Shown: one piece after another, positions 51,563 through 60,557 of the stretch
Numbering within the stretch: the first letter of the stretch is position 1
Layout of the letters: each line of letters starts with the position of its first letter
Origin: Streptomyces ruber
GTDB lineage: Bacteria; Actinomycetota; Actinomycetes; Streptomycetales; Streptomycetaceae
Assembly (NCBI RefSeq): GCF_014648075.1
Contig: NZ_BMQK01000004.1
Coordinates: 190,048 to 254,047 of the forward strand
Reading direction: 5' to 3'
DNA length: 64,000 bases
Position numbers and translations under genes: made by a program
The notes under the pieces: model-generated
The model's database searches: none
The model's input: the letters and a program-made list of their open reading frames with translations, nothing else
What the model was told of the DNA's origin: nothing

Positions 51563-52471
51563 TCAGCCCTTCACGGCGCCCTGCATGATGCCGCCCACGA
51601 TCTGCTTGCCGAAGATCGCGAAGACGAGCAGCAGGGGCAGCGTACCCAGCAGCGCGCCCGCCATGATCAGGGACTGGTCCGGGGTGTAGCCGCGGCCCAG
51701 TCCGGCGACCGCGACCTGCACGGTCGGGTTGCCGTGCTGGGTCAGCACCAGGAACGGCCAGAGGAAGTCGTTCCAGGTCTGGACGAACATCAGCATGCCG
51801 AGCACCGCCATGGCGGGCCGCGCGGTGGGGAACACCACGTGCCACACCACGCGCCAGCTGCTGGCGCCGTCGACCCGGGCGGCCTCGATGATCTCGTTCG
51901 GCAGCGCCTGCAGCAGGTACTGCCGCATGAAGAACACACCGAACGCGCTGACCAGCGAGGGCAGGATCACCGCCTGGAGCTGGTCGGCCCAGTCGAGCTC
52001 GGCCACCATCATGTACAGCGGGATGACGCTGAGCTGCGGCGGCACCATCATCGTGCCGACCACGACCAGCATCGCGGCGCCGCGGCCCTTGAACTTCAGC
52101 TTGGCGAAGGCGAACCCGGCGATCGTCGACAGGAAGACGATGGTGCCCGCCGAGACGCCCGCCACGATGGTGGTGTTGAGGAAGGCCTCGCCGAGGTTGG
52201 CGTCGTTCCAGGCGAGGTCGAGATTCTTGATCAGGTTGGAGCCGAACCAGAACGGCGGCGGGGTCTCCGCGAGCCGCTGGTTGTCGCGGGAGGCGGCGAT
52301 CGCCGACCACACCAGCGGGAACAGCGAGCCCAGGGTGAACAGCACGAGGATCACGTAGGCGACGGGGCCCGCGTGCATCTGGCCGCCCGCGCGCGCGGAC
52401 TTCGGGCCCCGCGTGCGCTTGCTCTTCTCGGGGACCGGATCGGCCGGGGGCTTCGTCAGGGTCGTCGTCAC
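51563..52471 (-). CDS. cebG: CebG, sugar ABC permease
   Basis: The 302-residue permease of the MalG/UgpE type has about six helices and the EAA loop EIIEAARVDGASSWRVVWHVVFPTARPAM. It is the second membrane subunit of the cellobiose/cellotriose importer. The GTG at 52471 was chosen because AAGGAGACGGCC precedes it. cebF ends 10 bp upstream. The ATPase of this transporter (MsiK) is encoded elsewhere. Confidence 0.93.
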   Translation of the reverse strand: MTTTLTKPPADPVPEKSKRTRGPKSARAGGQMHAGPVAYVILVLFTLGSLFPLVWSAIAASRDNQRLAETPPPFWFGSNLIKNLDLAWNDANLGEAFLNTTIVAGVSAGTIVFLSTIAGFAFAKLKFKGRGAAMLVVVGTMMVPPQLSVIPLYMMVAELDWADQLQAVILPSLVSAFGVFFMRQYLLQALPNEIIEAARVDGASSWRVVWHVVFPTARPAMAVLGMLMFVQTWNDFLWPFLVLTQHGNPTVQVAVAGLGRGYTPDQSLIMAGALLGTLPLLLVFAIFGKQIVGGIMQGAVKG

Positions 52472-52481
52472 GGCCGTCTCC

Positions 52482-53513
52482 TTAATCACTGCTACTGCTG
52501 GCGCGCAGCCGGCGCGAGATGACGTAGTTGACGAGCCCGATCACGATGAGGATCAGGAACATCGTCCAGGCGATCGCCGAGGCGCGGCCCAGGTGCTGGT
52601 TGACCCAGCCCTGTTCGTACAGGTACAGACCGAGCGTCTGGAACTGGTGCTGGGAACCGCCCGACGCGCCCTTGTTCGCGTCGAACAGCAGCGGCTCGCC
52701 GAACAGCTGGCTGGCGCCGATGGTCGACACGACGACGGTGAACAGGATCGTCGGCCGCAGCGAGGGCAGCGTGACGTGGAGGAACTGCTGCCACCGGTTG
52801 GCGCCGTCCAGCGCCGCCGACTCGTACAGGTCCTGCGGGATCGCCTGCATCGCCGCCAGGTAGATCAGCGCGTTGTAGCCGGTCCAGCGCCATATGACGA
52901 TCGTGGACACGGCGAACTGGGAGGCCCAGTGGTCGTTCTGCCAGTCGATGTTGTCGATGCCGACGAAGCCGAGCGCCCAGTTGATCATGCCGTAGTCGCG
53001 GCCGAAGAGCAGCACGAAGACCAGCGAGGCGGCGGCGATCGATGTGGCGTACGGGGCCAGCATCGCGACGCGGTAGAACATCGAGCCGCGCAGCTTGTAG
53101 TTGAGGAGGTGGGCCAGGCCCATCGCCATCAGCAGCTGCGGGACGGTGGAGATGACGCCGATGGTGAGGGTGTTCCGCGCCGCGTTCCAGAAGAAGTCGT
53201 CGTCGAAGATCCGGGTGTAGTTGCGCAGGCCCACCCACGACATGTCGGTCGGCGCGGTCAGCTCCACCTGGTGCAGCGAGGCCCAGCCGGTGTAGATCAG
53301 CGGGAACAGCCCGAACGCGGCGAACAGCAGGAAGAACGGCGAGACGAACGCGTACGGGCTCCACCGCATGTCCCGCTGCCAGCGACGGGACAGCCGGGCC
53401 CGCTTCTTCGCCGCCTCGTCGGACACCGTGCCGGACGGACGGTGGCCAGGGGCCGCGCCCCCCTCCTTCACGGGGGGCGCGGCGGTGTCGTGCCTGGTCG
53501 ACATGTCGGTCAC
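52482..53513 (-). CDS. cebF: CebF, sugar ABC permease
   Basis: The 343-residue permease of the MalF type has a long polar N-terminus and six or so helices, with the EAA loop DLYESAALDGANRWQQFLHVTLPSLRPT. It pairs with CebG. It starts in a GTGA overlap with cebE; a second start nine bases on (ATG, MSTRHD) is also possible. Confidence 0.93.
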   Translation of the reverse strand: MTDMSTRHDTAAPPVKEGGAAPGHRPSGTVSDEAAKKRARLSRRWQRDMRWSPYAFVSPFFLLFAAFGLFPLIYTGWASLHQVELTAPTDMSWVGLRNYTRIFDDDFFWNAARNTLTIGVISTVPQLLMAMGLAHLLNYKLRGSMFYRVAMLAPYATSIAAASLVFVLLFGRDYGMINWALGFVGIDNIDWQNDHWASQFAVSTIVIWRWTGYNALIYLAAMQAIPQDLYESAALDGANRWQQFLHVTLPSLRPTILFTVVVSTIGASQLFGEPLLFDANKGASGGSQHQFQTLGLYLYEQGWVNQHLGRASAIAWTMFLILIVIGLVNYVISRRLRASSSSD

Positions 53514-54868
53514 TGGTCCAGGTTGTTGTCGATGGTCTTCGTGGCCGTCTCCCAGGCCTCCTTGGGCGACTTGCCCTGGGTCACCAGGATCACGCCGTTG
53601 TCCGTCAGACCCTGCTGGATGATCTGGTCCTTCGGGCCGATGGGCTGGTTCGGCACGCCCTCGGCGGCCTTGGCGAAGATCTCACCGATCGGGGCGTCCC
53701 CGGTCATCTCGTTCTTCGCGCCGGTGACCTGCGGCAGCTCGTACGCACCCGGGGCGCTCGGGAAGCTGCCCTGCTTGGCGAACAGCTTGGCCTGCTGCTC
53801 GGGCGCGGTCAGCCAGGCGACGAGCTTCGCCGCCTCCTCGGCGTTCTTGCCGGACTTCGGCACGGAGAGGAAGGTGCCGCCCCAGTTGCCGGGCTTGGGC
53901 GCGGCGGCCACGTCCCACTTGCCGGCGGCGTCCGGCTGCGACTTGCCCTTGATGTAGCCGAGCATCCACGGCGGGCAGGCCACCGCGGCGAACTTGTTGT
54001 TGGCGATCGTCTGGTCCCAGGCGGGCTGGAACTGGGTCTGGTTGCCGATCAGCCCGTCCTCGGCGGCCTGGGCGGTGAGGTCGAAGGCGTTCTTCACGGC
54101 GGGGTTGTCCTTGTAGACGACCTCGCCGGCGGCGTCGTAGAACTTCTCCTTCTCACCGCTGAGGATCGCCAGGATCAGACCGCCCGGCGAGTCCAGGAAG
54201 GTGGTGCCGTCCGGCGCCTTCTCCTGGTACTTCTGGCCCGTCTCCACGAACTTGTCCCAGCTGCCGGCCCACAGCTTGCCCACCTCCTCGCGGTCGGTGG
54301 GGAGCCCCGCCTGCTCGAAGAGGTCCTTGCGGTAACAGATGGCCATCGGGCCGATGTCGGTGCCGAGGCCGATGGTCGCGCCGTCCCTGGTGGTGGCCTG
54401 CTGCCACTTCCAGTCCAGCCAGTCGCCCTTGTCGACGCCCTCCACCTTGGACAGGTCCATCAGCTTGTCGGCCTGGGTCGTGGCGACCTCGGCGATGTTG
54501 CCGACCTCGACGGCCTGGATGTCCTGGAGACCGCTGTTGCTGGTGAGGCGGTTGACGAGAGCCGGGTAGTAGTTCTCGTTCCGCTCGACCACGGTCTCCG
54601 CGATCTTGATGTCCGGGTTCAGCTTCTCGTACTCGGCGTAGAGACCCGCCTCCTTGAAGCCCTGCGTCCCGAACAGGCCCAGAGTGATCGTGGTCTTGCC
54701 GGCGCTGTCGCCCGACGACCCGTCCGAACCGCTGTCGCCGTCGTCGGCGCAGCCTGCCAGCAGCCCGGTGCCCATCGACACCACGGCCGCGACGGCCAGT
54801 GCCCTGCGGGCGGCCGACGACCTTCCGTTGCCCCGAAGCCGGAGGTGGGGGAGGGTACGTGCTCGCAT
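53510..54868 (-). CDS. cebE: CebE, cellobiose/cellotriose-binding lipoprotein
   Basis: The 452-residue protein has a lipoprotein signal (RRALAVAAVVSMGTGLLAGC, Cys about 40) and an extracellular sugar-binding domain: ITLGLFGTQGFKEAGLYAEYEKLNPDIKI, IQAVEVGNIAEV, PMAICYRKDLFEQAGLPT, WDVAAAPKPGNWGG and others. In the ceb system it captures cellobiose and cellotriose. AGGAGG lies 6 nt before ATG 54868. A CebR box is about 120 bp upstream. Confidence 0.93.
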   Translation of the reverse strand: MRARTLPHLRLRGNGRSSAARRALAVAAVVSMGTGLLAGCADDGDSGSDGSSGDSAGKTTITLGLFGTQGFKEAGLYAEYEKLNPDIKIAETVVERNENYYPALVNRLTSNSGLQDIQAVEVGNIAEVATTQADKLMDLSKVEGVDKGDWLDWKWQQATTRDGATIGLGTDIGPMAICYRKDLFEQAGLPTDREEVGKLWAGSWDKFVETGQKYQEKAPDGTTFLDSPGGLILAILSGEKEKFYDAAGEVVYKDNPAVKNAFDLTAQAAEDGLIGNQTQFQPAWDQTIANNKFAAVACPPWMLGYIKGKSQPDAAGKWDVAAAPKPGNWGGTFLSVPKSGKNAEEAAKLVAWLTAPEQQAKLFAKQGSFPSAPGAYELPQVTGAKNEMTGDAPIGEIFAKAAEGVPNQPIGPKDQIIQQGLTDNGVILVTQGKSPKEAWETATKTIDNNLDQ

Positions 54869-54984
54869 TGCGTCCTCCTGTTGCCCTGACGTGCCGACCC
54901 CCCGGCCAACTGCGTTGTTGGACCCGTGTTTTCATGCTGCGGCTCGGGCGGGGAACGTGCGGGTTGTGTATGTGTCAGGTACCG

Positions 54985-54998
54985 TGGGAGCGCTCCCA
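54985..54998. promoter_or_regulatory. CebR box in the cebE-cebR intergenic region
   Basis: TGGGAGCGCTCCCA is the exact CebR operator; flanking G and C extend it to a 16-bp palindrome. It lies between divergent cebE and cebR, where the cellobiose-responsive repressor controls cebEFG. Confidence 0.95.
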
Positions 54999-55222
54999 CA
55001 GGTGATTGGTTGAAGAGTCGTCGGTTCGTGCGGGGGTGTCAAGGGAACGGACGCGGCAAGTTGTCTTCGGTTATCGGCCTGTTAACTAACGCGGCAGGCA
55101 TCGGCAGTTGACACGGCGCGGAGTATCGGAAGCGGTTCGGAAACGTTGCGAACACTCCCGAACGCCGTACGAGGGCCGGGACTGTTAGATTCCACGCCAG
55201 CGGGGTGCGACAGGAGGCGACC

Positions 55223-56278
55223 ATGGCAGGTCACGGTGGGCGGGGCCGGAGCGGCGGGCGGCCGACGCTGGAGGAGGTCGCCGCACGGGCCGGTGTCGGC
55301 CGCGGCACCGTCTCCCGAGTGATCAACGGCTCGCCCCGGGTCAGCGACGCGACCCGGGCGGCGGTCGAGGCGGCGGTGGCGGAGCTCGGTTACGTCCCGA
55401 ACACGGCCGCCCGCGCGCTGGCCGCCAACCGCACGGACGCGATCGCCCTGGTGGTGCCCGAGTCGGAGACCCGGTTCTTCGCGGAGCCGTACTTCTCCGA
55501 CATGCTCCGGGGCGTGGGCGCCGCGCTGTCGGAGACCGAGATGCAGCTGCTGCTGATCTTCGCGGGCAGCGACCGGGAGCGGCGCCGGCTGGCCCAGTAC
55601 CTCGCGGCGCACCGGGTGGACGGCGTCCTGCTGGTCTCGGTGCACGCCCACGATCCGCTGCCCGATCTGCTGGGCCAGCTGGAGATCCCCGCGGTGATCA
55701 GCGGCCCGCGCTCGGAGCACGAGACGCTGCCGTCGGTGGACTCCGACAACTACGGCGGGGGCCGCTCGGCGGTGGAGCATTTGATGGCCCGCGGCCGGTC
55801 GACGATCGCGACGATCACCGGCCGCCTCGACGTGTACGGTGCCCAGCGGCGCATCGAGGGCTACCGGGACGCGCTGCTCGCCGCGGGCCGCGAGGTGGAC
55901 GAGCGGCTGATCGTGCCGGGGGACTTCACGGAGGCGGGCGGCCGCCGGGCGATGACCGAGCTGCTCGAACGCTGTCCGCACCTGGACGCGGTCTTCGCCG
56001 AGTCGGACGTGATGGCGGCGGGGGCCCGTCAGGTGCTCCGCGAGGCCGGCCGCCGCATACCCGACGACGTGGCGCTCGTCGGGTACGACGACTCGGCGAT
56101 CGCCCGCCACATGGATCCGCCGCTGACCAGCGTCCGCCAGCCCATAGAGGAGATGGGCCGTGCCATGCTCGGCCTCCTCCTGGACGAGATCGCGGACCGG
56201 CGCCCGGCGGTGTCGCGGGGGCTGGAGCGGCGCCAGGTGGTGCTGCCGACGGAGCTGGTGGCGCGGGCTTCGTCCTGA
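55223..56278 (+). CDS. cebR: CebR, LacI-family cellobiose repressor
   Basis: The 351-residue regulator has the LacI helix-turn-helix (PTLEEVAARAGVGRGTVSRVINGSPRVSDATRAAVEAAVAELGYVPN, about 16-62) with the hinge helix ARALA, and a sugar-binding periplasmic-protein-like domain. In Streptomyces CebR releases its box when cellobiose or cellotriose bind. GGAGG lies 5 nt before ATG 55223. Two boxes in this window are its predicted targets. Confidence 0.95.
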   Translation: MAGHGGRGRSGGRPTLEEVAARAGVGRGTVSRVINGSPRVSDATRAAVEAAVAELGYVPNTAARALAANRTDAIALVVPESETRFFAEPYFSDMLRGVGAALSETEMQLLLIFAGSDRERRRLAQYLAAHRVDGVLLVSVHAHDPLPDLLGQLEIPAVISGPRSEHETLPSVDSDNYGGGRSAVEHLMARGRSTIATITGRLDVYGAQRRIEGYRDALLAAGREVDERLIVPGDFTEAGGRRAMTELLERCPHLDAVFAESDVMAAGARQVLREAGRRIPDDVALVGYDDSAIARHMDPPLTSVRQPIEEMGRAMLGLLLDEIADRRPAVSRGLERRQVVLPTELVARASS

Positions 56279-56306
56279 GGCCCGAGACCCGGGACCGCCG
56301 GGAGAC

Positions 56307-56346
56307 GATGAAGGGCCGACTCGCTTCCGCGAGTCGGCCCTTCATC
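56307..56346. terminator. Terminator shared by cebR and tRNA-His
   Basis: GATGAAGGGCCGACTCGC and its exact complement form an 18-bp stem with a TTCC loop, just past cebR (plus) and 6 bp beyond the tRNA 3' end (minus). Confidence 0.92.
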
Positions 56347-56352
56347 GATCAG

Positions 56353-56426
56353 GGTGAGTGACGGGACTTGAACCCGCGACATCCTGGACCACAACCAGGT
56401 GCTCTACCAGCTGAGCTACACCCACC
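56353..56426 (-). tRNA. tRNA-His (GTG)
   Basis: The minus strand reads GGTGGGTGTAGCTCAGC at the 5' end, with G(-1) paired to C73 as tRNA-His requires, anticodon loop TTGTGGT (anticodon GTG), T arm GGTTCAAGTCC and acceptor 3' strand CACTCACC. CCA is not encoded. Confidence 0.95.
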
Positions 56427-56497
56427 ATGACCGGCGGTTCTCCGTGCGGTTCACCGACCGGCCGAGAAAAAGTGTACAGGGTCCGAAGGGGTGCTCG

Positions 56498-56523
56498 CGC
56501 CCGGCTTTCCGTGGGGCCGGGCG
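56498..56523 (-). terminator. Hairpin after orn
   Basis: CGCCCGGC and GCCGGGCG form an 8-bp stem with a 10-nt loop, 17 bp past the orn stop on the minus strand. Confidence 0.45.
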
Positions 56524-56539
56524 GGGCCGTCCGGGCGGG

Positions 56540-57142
56540 CTACTGCGCAGGCAGGACGTGCTTCGCGGCGATCGTCCTGGCCGTGTCCGAGTCGGGACCG
56601 GGCTGGGGGACGAAGATCGCCTCGCGGTAGTAGCGCAGCTCGGCGATCGACTCGCGGATGTCGGCGAGCGCGCGGTGGTTGCCGTTCTTCTCGGGACTGT
56701 TGAAGTACGCCCGCGGGTACCAGCGGCGGGCCAGCTCCTTGACCGAGCTGACGTCCACGATCCGGTAGTGGAGGTAGTCCTCCAGGGTCGGCATGTCACG
56801 GAACAGGAAGCCGCGGTCCGTGCCGACCGAGTTGCCGCACAGCGGGGCCTTGCCCGGTTCCTTGACGTGCTCCCGTACATAGGAGAGCACCTGCTCCTCG
56901 GCGTCCGCGAGGGTCGTCCCGCCCGGCAGCTCGGCCAGCAGGCCCGACGCGGTGTGCATCTGCCGCACCACCTCGGGCATCGTCTCCAGGGCCGCGTCCG
57001 GCGGGCGGATCACGATGTCCACGCCCTCGCCGAGCACGTTCAGCTCCGAGTCGGTGACCAGCGCGGCCACCTCGATGAGAGCGTCGTCGGACAGCGAGAG
57101 CCCGGTCATCTCGCAGTCGATCCACACCATGCGATCGTTCAT
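56540..57142 (-). CDS. orn: Oligoribonuclease
   Basis: The 200-residue DEDDh exonuclease has [11 protein letters not shown] (first D and E), then [32 protein letters not shown] and the HRALADI motif with the general-base His. It degrades 2-5-nt RNAs, including the pGpG from c-di-GMP breakdown, so it links to CdgA signalling. It is downstream of adpA in Streptomyces, and mutants develop slowly. The start is ATG 57142 (MNDRMVW) after GGTGAG. Confidence 0.95.
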   Translation of the reverse strand: MNDRMVWIDCEMTGLSLSDDALIEVAALVTDSELNVLGEGVDIVIRPPDAALETMPEVVRQMHTASGLLAELPGGTTLADAEEQVLSYVREHVKEPGKAPLCGNSVGTDRGFLFRDMPTLEDYLHYRIVDVSSVKELARRWYPRAYFNSPEKNGNHRALADIRESIAELRYYREAIFVPQPGPDSDTARTIAAKHVLPAQ

Positions 57143-57313
57143 GTGTCTCACCTTACGGCCCACCCGAGCGGTCCGGCCCGGCCGTGCGCCTGGGGGCGGG
57201 ACGGGGCCTGCGCGTGGGCGGCCGGCGAGGGGCCCGTGCGAGCCGTACGGCCCGGTGCCGCGTCCGGGGTTCGGGGCGGTGCCGGGCCGTACGGTCTGCG
57301 GGTGCCGTTCGCG

Positions 57314-58546
57314 CTACGGGGCGCTGCGCTGGCCGGGCAGGCGGCCCGTCGCGTAGAGCTCAGGCTTGGCGCCCTCCGCGGAGAGCGAGCCCGCCCCGGC
57401 CAGGGCGCCCGCGGCCGCCGTGCGGCGGGTCTGGAACGGCACCGGCGCGGCCTCCTGCGGCATCGACGGCGGACCGCCCGGCCCCGAGGCTCCCGGTGCG
57501 CCGTCCGGCATGTCGGGCTTGTCGCCCTGTGGCCGCCGGGCGCGGTACGCCGCCCGGTACGCCGCCGGGGACGACCCCAGCTGCCGGCGGAAGTGGCCGC
57601 GCAGGGCCACCGGCGAGCGGAAGCCGCAGCGGCCCGCCACCTCGTCCACCGAGTAGTCCGACGTCTCCAGCAGCCGCTGGGCCTGGAGCACCCGCTGGGT
57701 GATCAGCCACTGCAGGGGAGCGCTCCCCGTCAGTGAGCGGAACCTGCGGTCGAAGGTGCGCCGGCTCATGTACGCGCGCGCCGCGAGCGTCTCCACGTCG
57801 AACTGCTCGTGGAGGTGCTCCAGCGCCCAGGCGACGACCTCGGCGAGCGGATCGGCGCCGATCTCCTCGGGTAAAGAGCGGTCGAGATAGCGCTCCTGGC
57901 CGCCGCTGCGGCGCGGCGGGACCACCAGCCGGCGGGCGAGCGCGCCCGCGGCCTCGCTTCCGTGGTCCGAGCGCACGATGTGGAGGCAGAGGTCGATGCC
58001 CGCCGCCGTGCCCGCGGAGGTCAGGACGTCCCCGTCGTCCACGAACAGCTCACGCGGGTCCACGTGGACGGACGGGTAGCGCTTGGCCAGCGTGGGCGCG
58101 TACATCCAGTGCGTGGTGGCCGGGCGTCCGTCCAGCAGGCCGGCGGCGGCCAGGACGAAGGCGCCGGTGCACAGCCCGACGATCCGGGCACCCTCCTCGT
58201 GCGCCCGGCGCAGCGCGTCGAGCGCGTCCTCCGGTGGCGGTGAGGTGATCGACCGCCAGGCGGGCACGACGACGGTGCCCGCCCGGGCGATCGCCTCCAG
58301 TCCGTTCGGTGCGGTGAGTTCGAGTCCTCCCGTGGTGCGCAGCGGGCCGTCCTCGCCGGCGCACACGAGCAGTCGGTAGCGCGGTACCCCGGCGTCCTGG
58401 CGGTCGATGCCGAACACCGACAGAGGTATGGAACTCTCGAAGATCGGGCCGCCGCTGAACAGCAGCACCGCGACGATCTCCTTGCGACGTCGCCCGGAGA
58501 GTTTCCGGGCCGCTGCGTCCGGCGCGGCAGTGGAGTCGTGGCTCAT
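57314..58546 (-). CDS. adpA: AdpA, master developmental regulator (AraC/XylS family)
   Basis: The 410-residue protein has an N-terminal ThiJ/DJ-1/PfpI-like dimerisation domain (about 22-200: VAVLLFSGGPIFESSIPLSVFGIDRQ, RIVGLCTGAFVLAAAGLLDG) and a C-terminal AraC DNA-binding domain (about 230-330: LAARAYMSRRTFDRRFRSLTGSAPLQWLITQRVLQAQRLLE, VDEVAGRCGFRSPVALRGHFRRQLGSSPAAYR). A TTA leucine codon (57872-57874) between the domains requires the bldA tRNA. A Gly/Pro-rich tail follows. AdpA activates and represses hundreds of genes of sporulation and secondary metabolism. GAGGGGGG precedes ATG 58546. Confidence 0.97.
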   Translation of the reverse strand: MSHDSTAAPDAAARKLSGRRRKEIVAVLLFSGGPIFESSIPLSVFGIDRQDAGVPRYRLLVCAGEDGPLRTTGGLELTAPNGLEAIARAGTVVVPAWRSITSPPPEDALDALRRAHEEGARIVGLCTGAFVLAAAGLLDGRPATTHWMYAPTLAKRYPSVHVDPRELFVDDGDVLTSAGTAAGIDLCLHIVRSDHGSEAAGALARRLVVPPRRSGGQERYLDRSLPEEIGADPLAEVVAWALEHLHEQFDVETLAARAYMSRRTFDRRFRSLTGSAPLQWLITQRVLQAQRLLETSDYSVDEVAGRCGFRSPVALRGHFRRQLGSSPAAYRAAYRARRPQGDKPDMPDGAPGASGPGGPPSMPQEAAPVPFQTRRTAAAGALAGAGSLSAEGAKPELYATGRLPGQRSAP

Positions 58547-58925
58547 GCTGCTAAGCCCCCCTCGGTGGTCGCGGCTCCTCGGTTGTGTCGCTCCTGCACG
58601 TTTCCCCTCGGTCCTGCACGAGTCCCCCGCCGTAAAGACAGTCAAGATCGAATCTACTGTGTCGTGGCGTACCGGCGTGACCAGTTCTCCACCCGGCACA
58701 TTGTCGACATGGCAACTTGGCGTGAAGCATTCGATCACGAAGCGTTGCACCCACGCGACGCTCAGGGAAGTGCGCCTTGTCGCGGTGGCCGGTCCCCGTA
58801 GGGTGTGCGCGCCCGGCGGGCCCCTTTCAGCGCAGGTCGGGGGTGGGGAGGGGGGGTGTTACCGCAAGGCATGCCCAGGAAGGTGAAGTTGGCTGAAAAG
58901 AAGCGGAAGCGTGTGCGCATACCGG
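58547..58925. other. adpA leader and promoter region
   Basis: No gene is supported in these 380 bp. In Streptomyces adpA has a long 5' leader with promoters under complex control. The 3' end of the small membrane-protein gene abuts it on the minus strand. Confidence 0.6.
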
Positions 58926-59456
58926 TCAGTCGACCGAAGTATGACCCCCGGAACGACGCCCACCTCGGTGTGCCCCGGCACCGCTTCTGCCATGCCGGCC
59001 GCGGTGCGGAACGGCCTTTTCCGCGAGTGACCGCGCCGCCACTCGCTCCGACTGCCGCAGCAGCAGCCGGCAGACCCCGGTGACGGCCGCGAGACCCAGG
59101 GCCGTCCCGGCCGCGCCCGCCAGCGAGGTGCCGTACCAGACGAGGGTCACGGGGACGAGCACGCAGCTGAACGCCGCCCAGCGGATGACGTCGCTCGCGG
59201 TGTCCACGGCGGGGGGTTCCGCGGGCCCCGGGGCGGGGGAGGCGGGCCGGGATGCGGTCCGATGTCCGGGCACGGCACGGCGTCCTCTCGGTGCGGATGG
59301 CTTACCCGGGTTCAACGCCTGTTCGACCGGTCGGTCACTGCCGGGCCGCGCGGCCGGGCGTGTCCGGGGGCGCGGGACCGGGCGCACGGGAGCGCGCCGC
59401 AACGCTCGCCTCCGCGAGGCGGGAGCGGCCGTCACCGCGGTGCGTGCTCCGCTCAC
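58926..59456 (-). CDS. Small membrane protein of unknown function
   Basis: The 176-residue protein has an Arg/Pro-rich N-terminus (about 1-80) and a hydrophobic region (VIRWAAFSCVLVPVTLVWYGTSLAGAAGTALGLAAVTGVCRLLL, about 95-140) that fits two helices, then an Arg/Gly/His tail. The GTG start at 59456 is chosen for its AGGAGG site. It is upstream of adpA on the same strand, a position conserved in Streptomyces as I recall. The function is unknown. Confidence 0.65.
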   Translation of the reverse strand: MSGARTAVTAAPASRRRALRRAPVRPVPRPRTRPAARPGSDRPVEQALNPGKPSAPRGRRAVPGHRTASRPASPAPGPAEPPAVDTASDVIRWAAFSCVLVPVTLVWYGTSLAGAAGTALGLAAVTGVCRLLLRQSERVAARSLAEKAVPHRGRHGRSGAGAHRGGRRSGGHTSVD

Positions 59457-59717
59457 CGTCCCTCCTGCCTCCACGGACACAGTGTGCCGATGATCGGTGA
59501 ACCCTGTGCGAACCGCCTGTACGAGGCAGCAACCATTGCGTTACGGGCGTCCGCTCGTGCATGCTCCGGGGAACCCCCGTGCGGCGTGCGCGGGTCTGGG
59601 CTCAAGGAGGCGTGCCGCCGTACCCTTGGGGGTATGGGGTTGGGAAGATGATTCCCGGACACAGCTCCGCCGCACACTGTTGTCCCACCCACCGAGGATC
59701 CGAACGCCGAGACACCC

Positions 59718-60245
59718 ATGGCCGGTCACGAATTCTTCGATCCCGCTGACCGCAAGCGGCCGGTCGCCGACCCGACGGCGGCCGATCCCCTGGCGGCGGA
59801 GGAGTCGCGCCCCGCGTGCGACCCCGCCTTCAAACACGGCGTCGTCGTCGGCTTCGACGGCTCGACGTCCAGCGAACGCGCCCTCGCCTACGCCATCGGC
59901 ATGGCCCGCCGTTCCGGCGCCGGTCTGATCATCGTGCACGTGGCCAACCGGCTGCCGACCACGGTGTGGGCGGGCTGCGAGCCGCCCGTCTTCGTCGACG
60001 TGCCCGACCACCGCACCGAGGTGCTCGGTCTGGAGCTGGCCTGCGCGGACCATCTCGCCGAGGTCCCCTGGATCCTGGTGGAGCGCGGCGGCGACATCTG
60101 CCACGAACTCGAAGAGGTGGGCCGGGAGTACGAGGCGGACGCCATCGTCGTCGGTTCCACGCACGGCATCGTCGGCCGCATCTTCGGCTCGGTCGCCGGC
60201 CGTCTCGCCCGGCGCGCGCAGCGCCCCGTGATCGTCATTCCCTGA
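59718..60245 (+). CDS. Universal stress protein (UspA family)
   Basis: The 175-residue single-domain USP has GVVVGFDGSTSSERALAYAIGMAR at the first strand, VHVANRLPTT and the ATP-binding-type motif VVGSTHGIVGRIFGSVAGRLARRAQRPVIVIP. It likely binds ATP and supports stress survival; the target is unknown. The start ATG 59718 has no clear ribosome-binding site. The polar N-terminal 37 residues are probably disordered. Confidence 0.9.
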   Translation: MAGHEFFDPADRKRPVADPTAADPLAAEESRPACDPAFKHGVVVGFDGSTSSERALAYAIGMARRSGAGLIIVHVANRLPTTVWAGCEPPVFVDVPDHRTEVLGLELACADHLAEVPWILVERGGDICHELEEVGREYEADAIVVGSTHGIVGRIFGSVAGRLARRAQRPVIVIP

Positions 60246-60474
60246 GCTCTCGTCACACTTCTCGTCGCGCTTTCGAGCCATTGGCGAACCTACTGACGCG
60301 TACAGGTGTTTGTGTGTTTGTGAAGGGCATATATCGGTCACCGAGCATCCGCACGTGCATCCGCACGGCGAGAACGCGACACGGGCGCGACGGGAAGGAG
60401 CCGGCCGGGGAGTGACGGCCACCGGCTGAGGCACCCCCGGCGGGCCGGGGCATTGGGCGGTCCCGGTCCCACAC

Positions 60475-60515
60475 GGAACGACCCCCTGTGCGGGTGGCAC
60501 ACAGGGGGTCGTTCC
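60475..60515. terminator. Terminator between USP gene and glmS
   Basis: GGAACGACCCCCTGTG and its exact complement form a 16-bp stem with a 9-nt loop. It ends convergent transcripts, 42 bp before the glmS stop. The 230 bp between the USP stop and this hairpin show no gene. Confidence 0.88.
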
Positions 60516-60557
60516 CATCCGTCCGCGAGGCGCGTCGCGCGGGCCGGCGCGGGAGTC

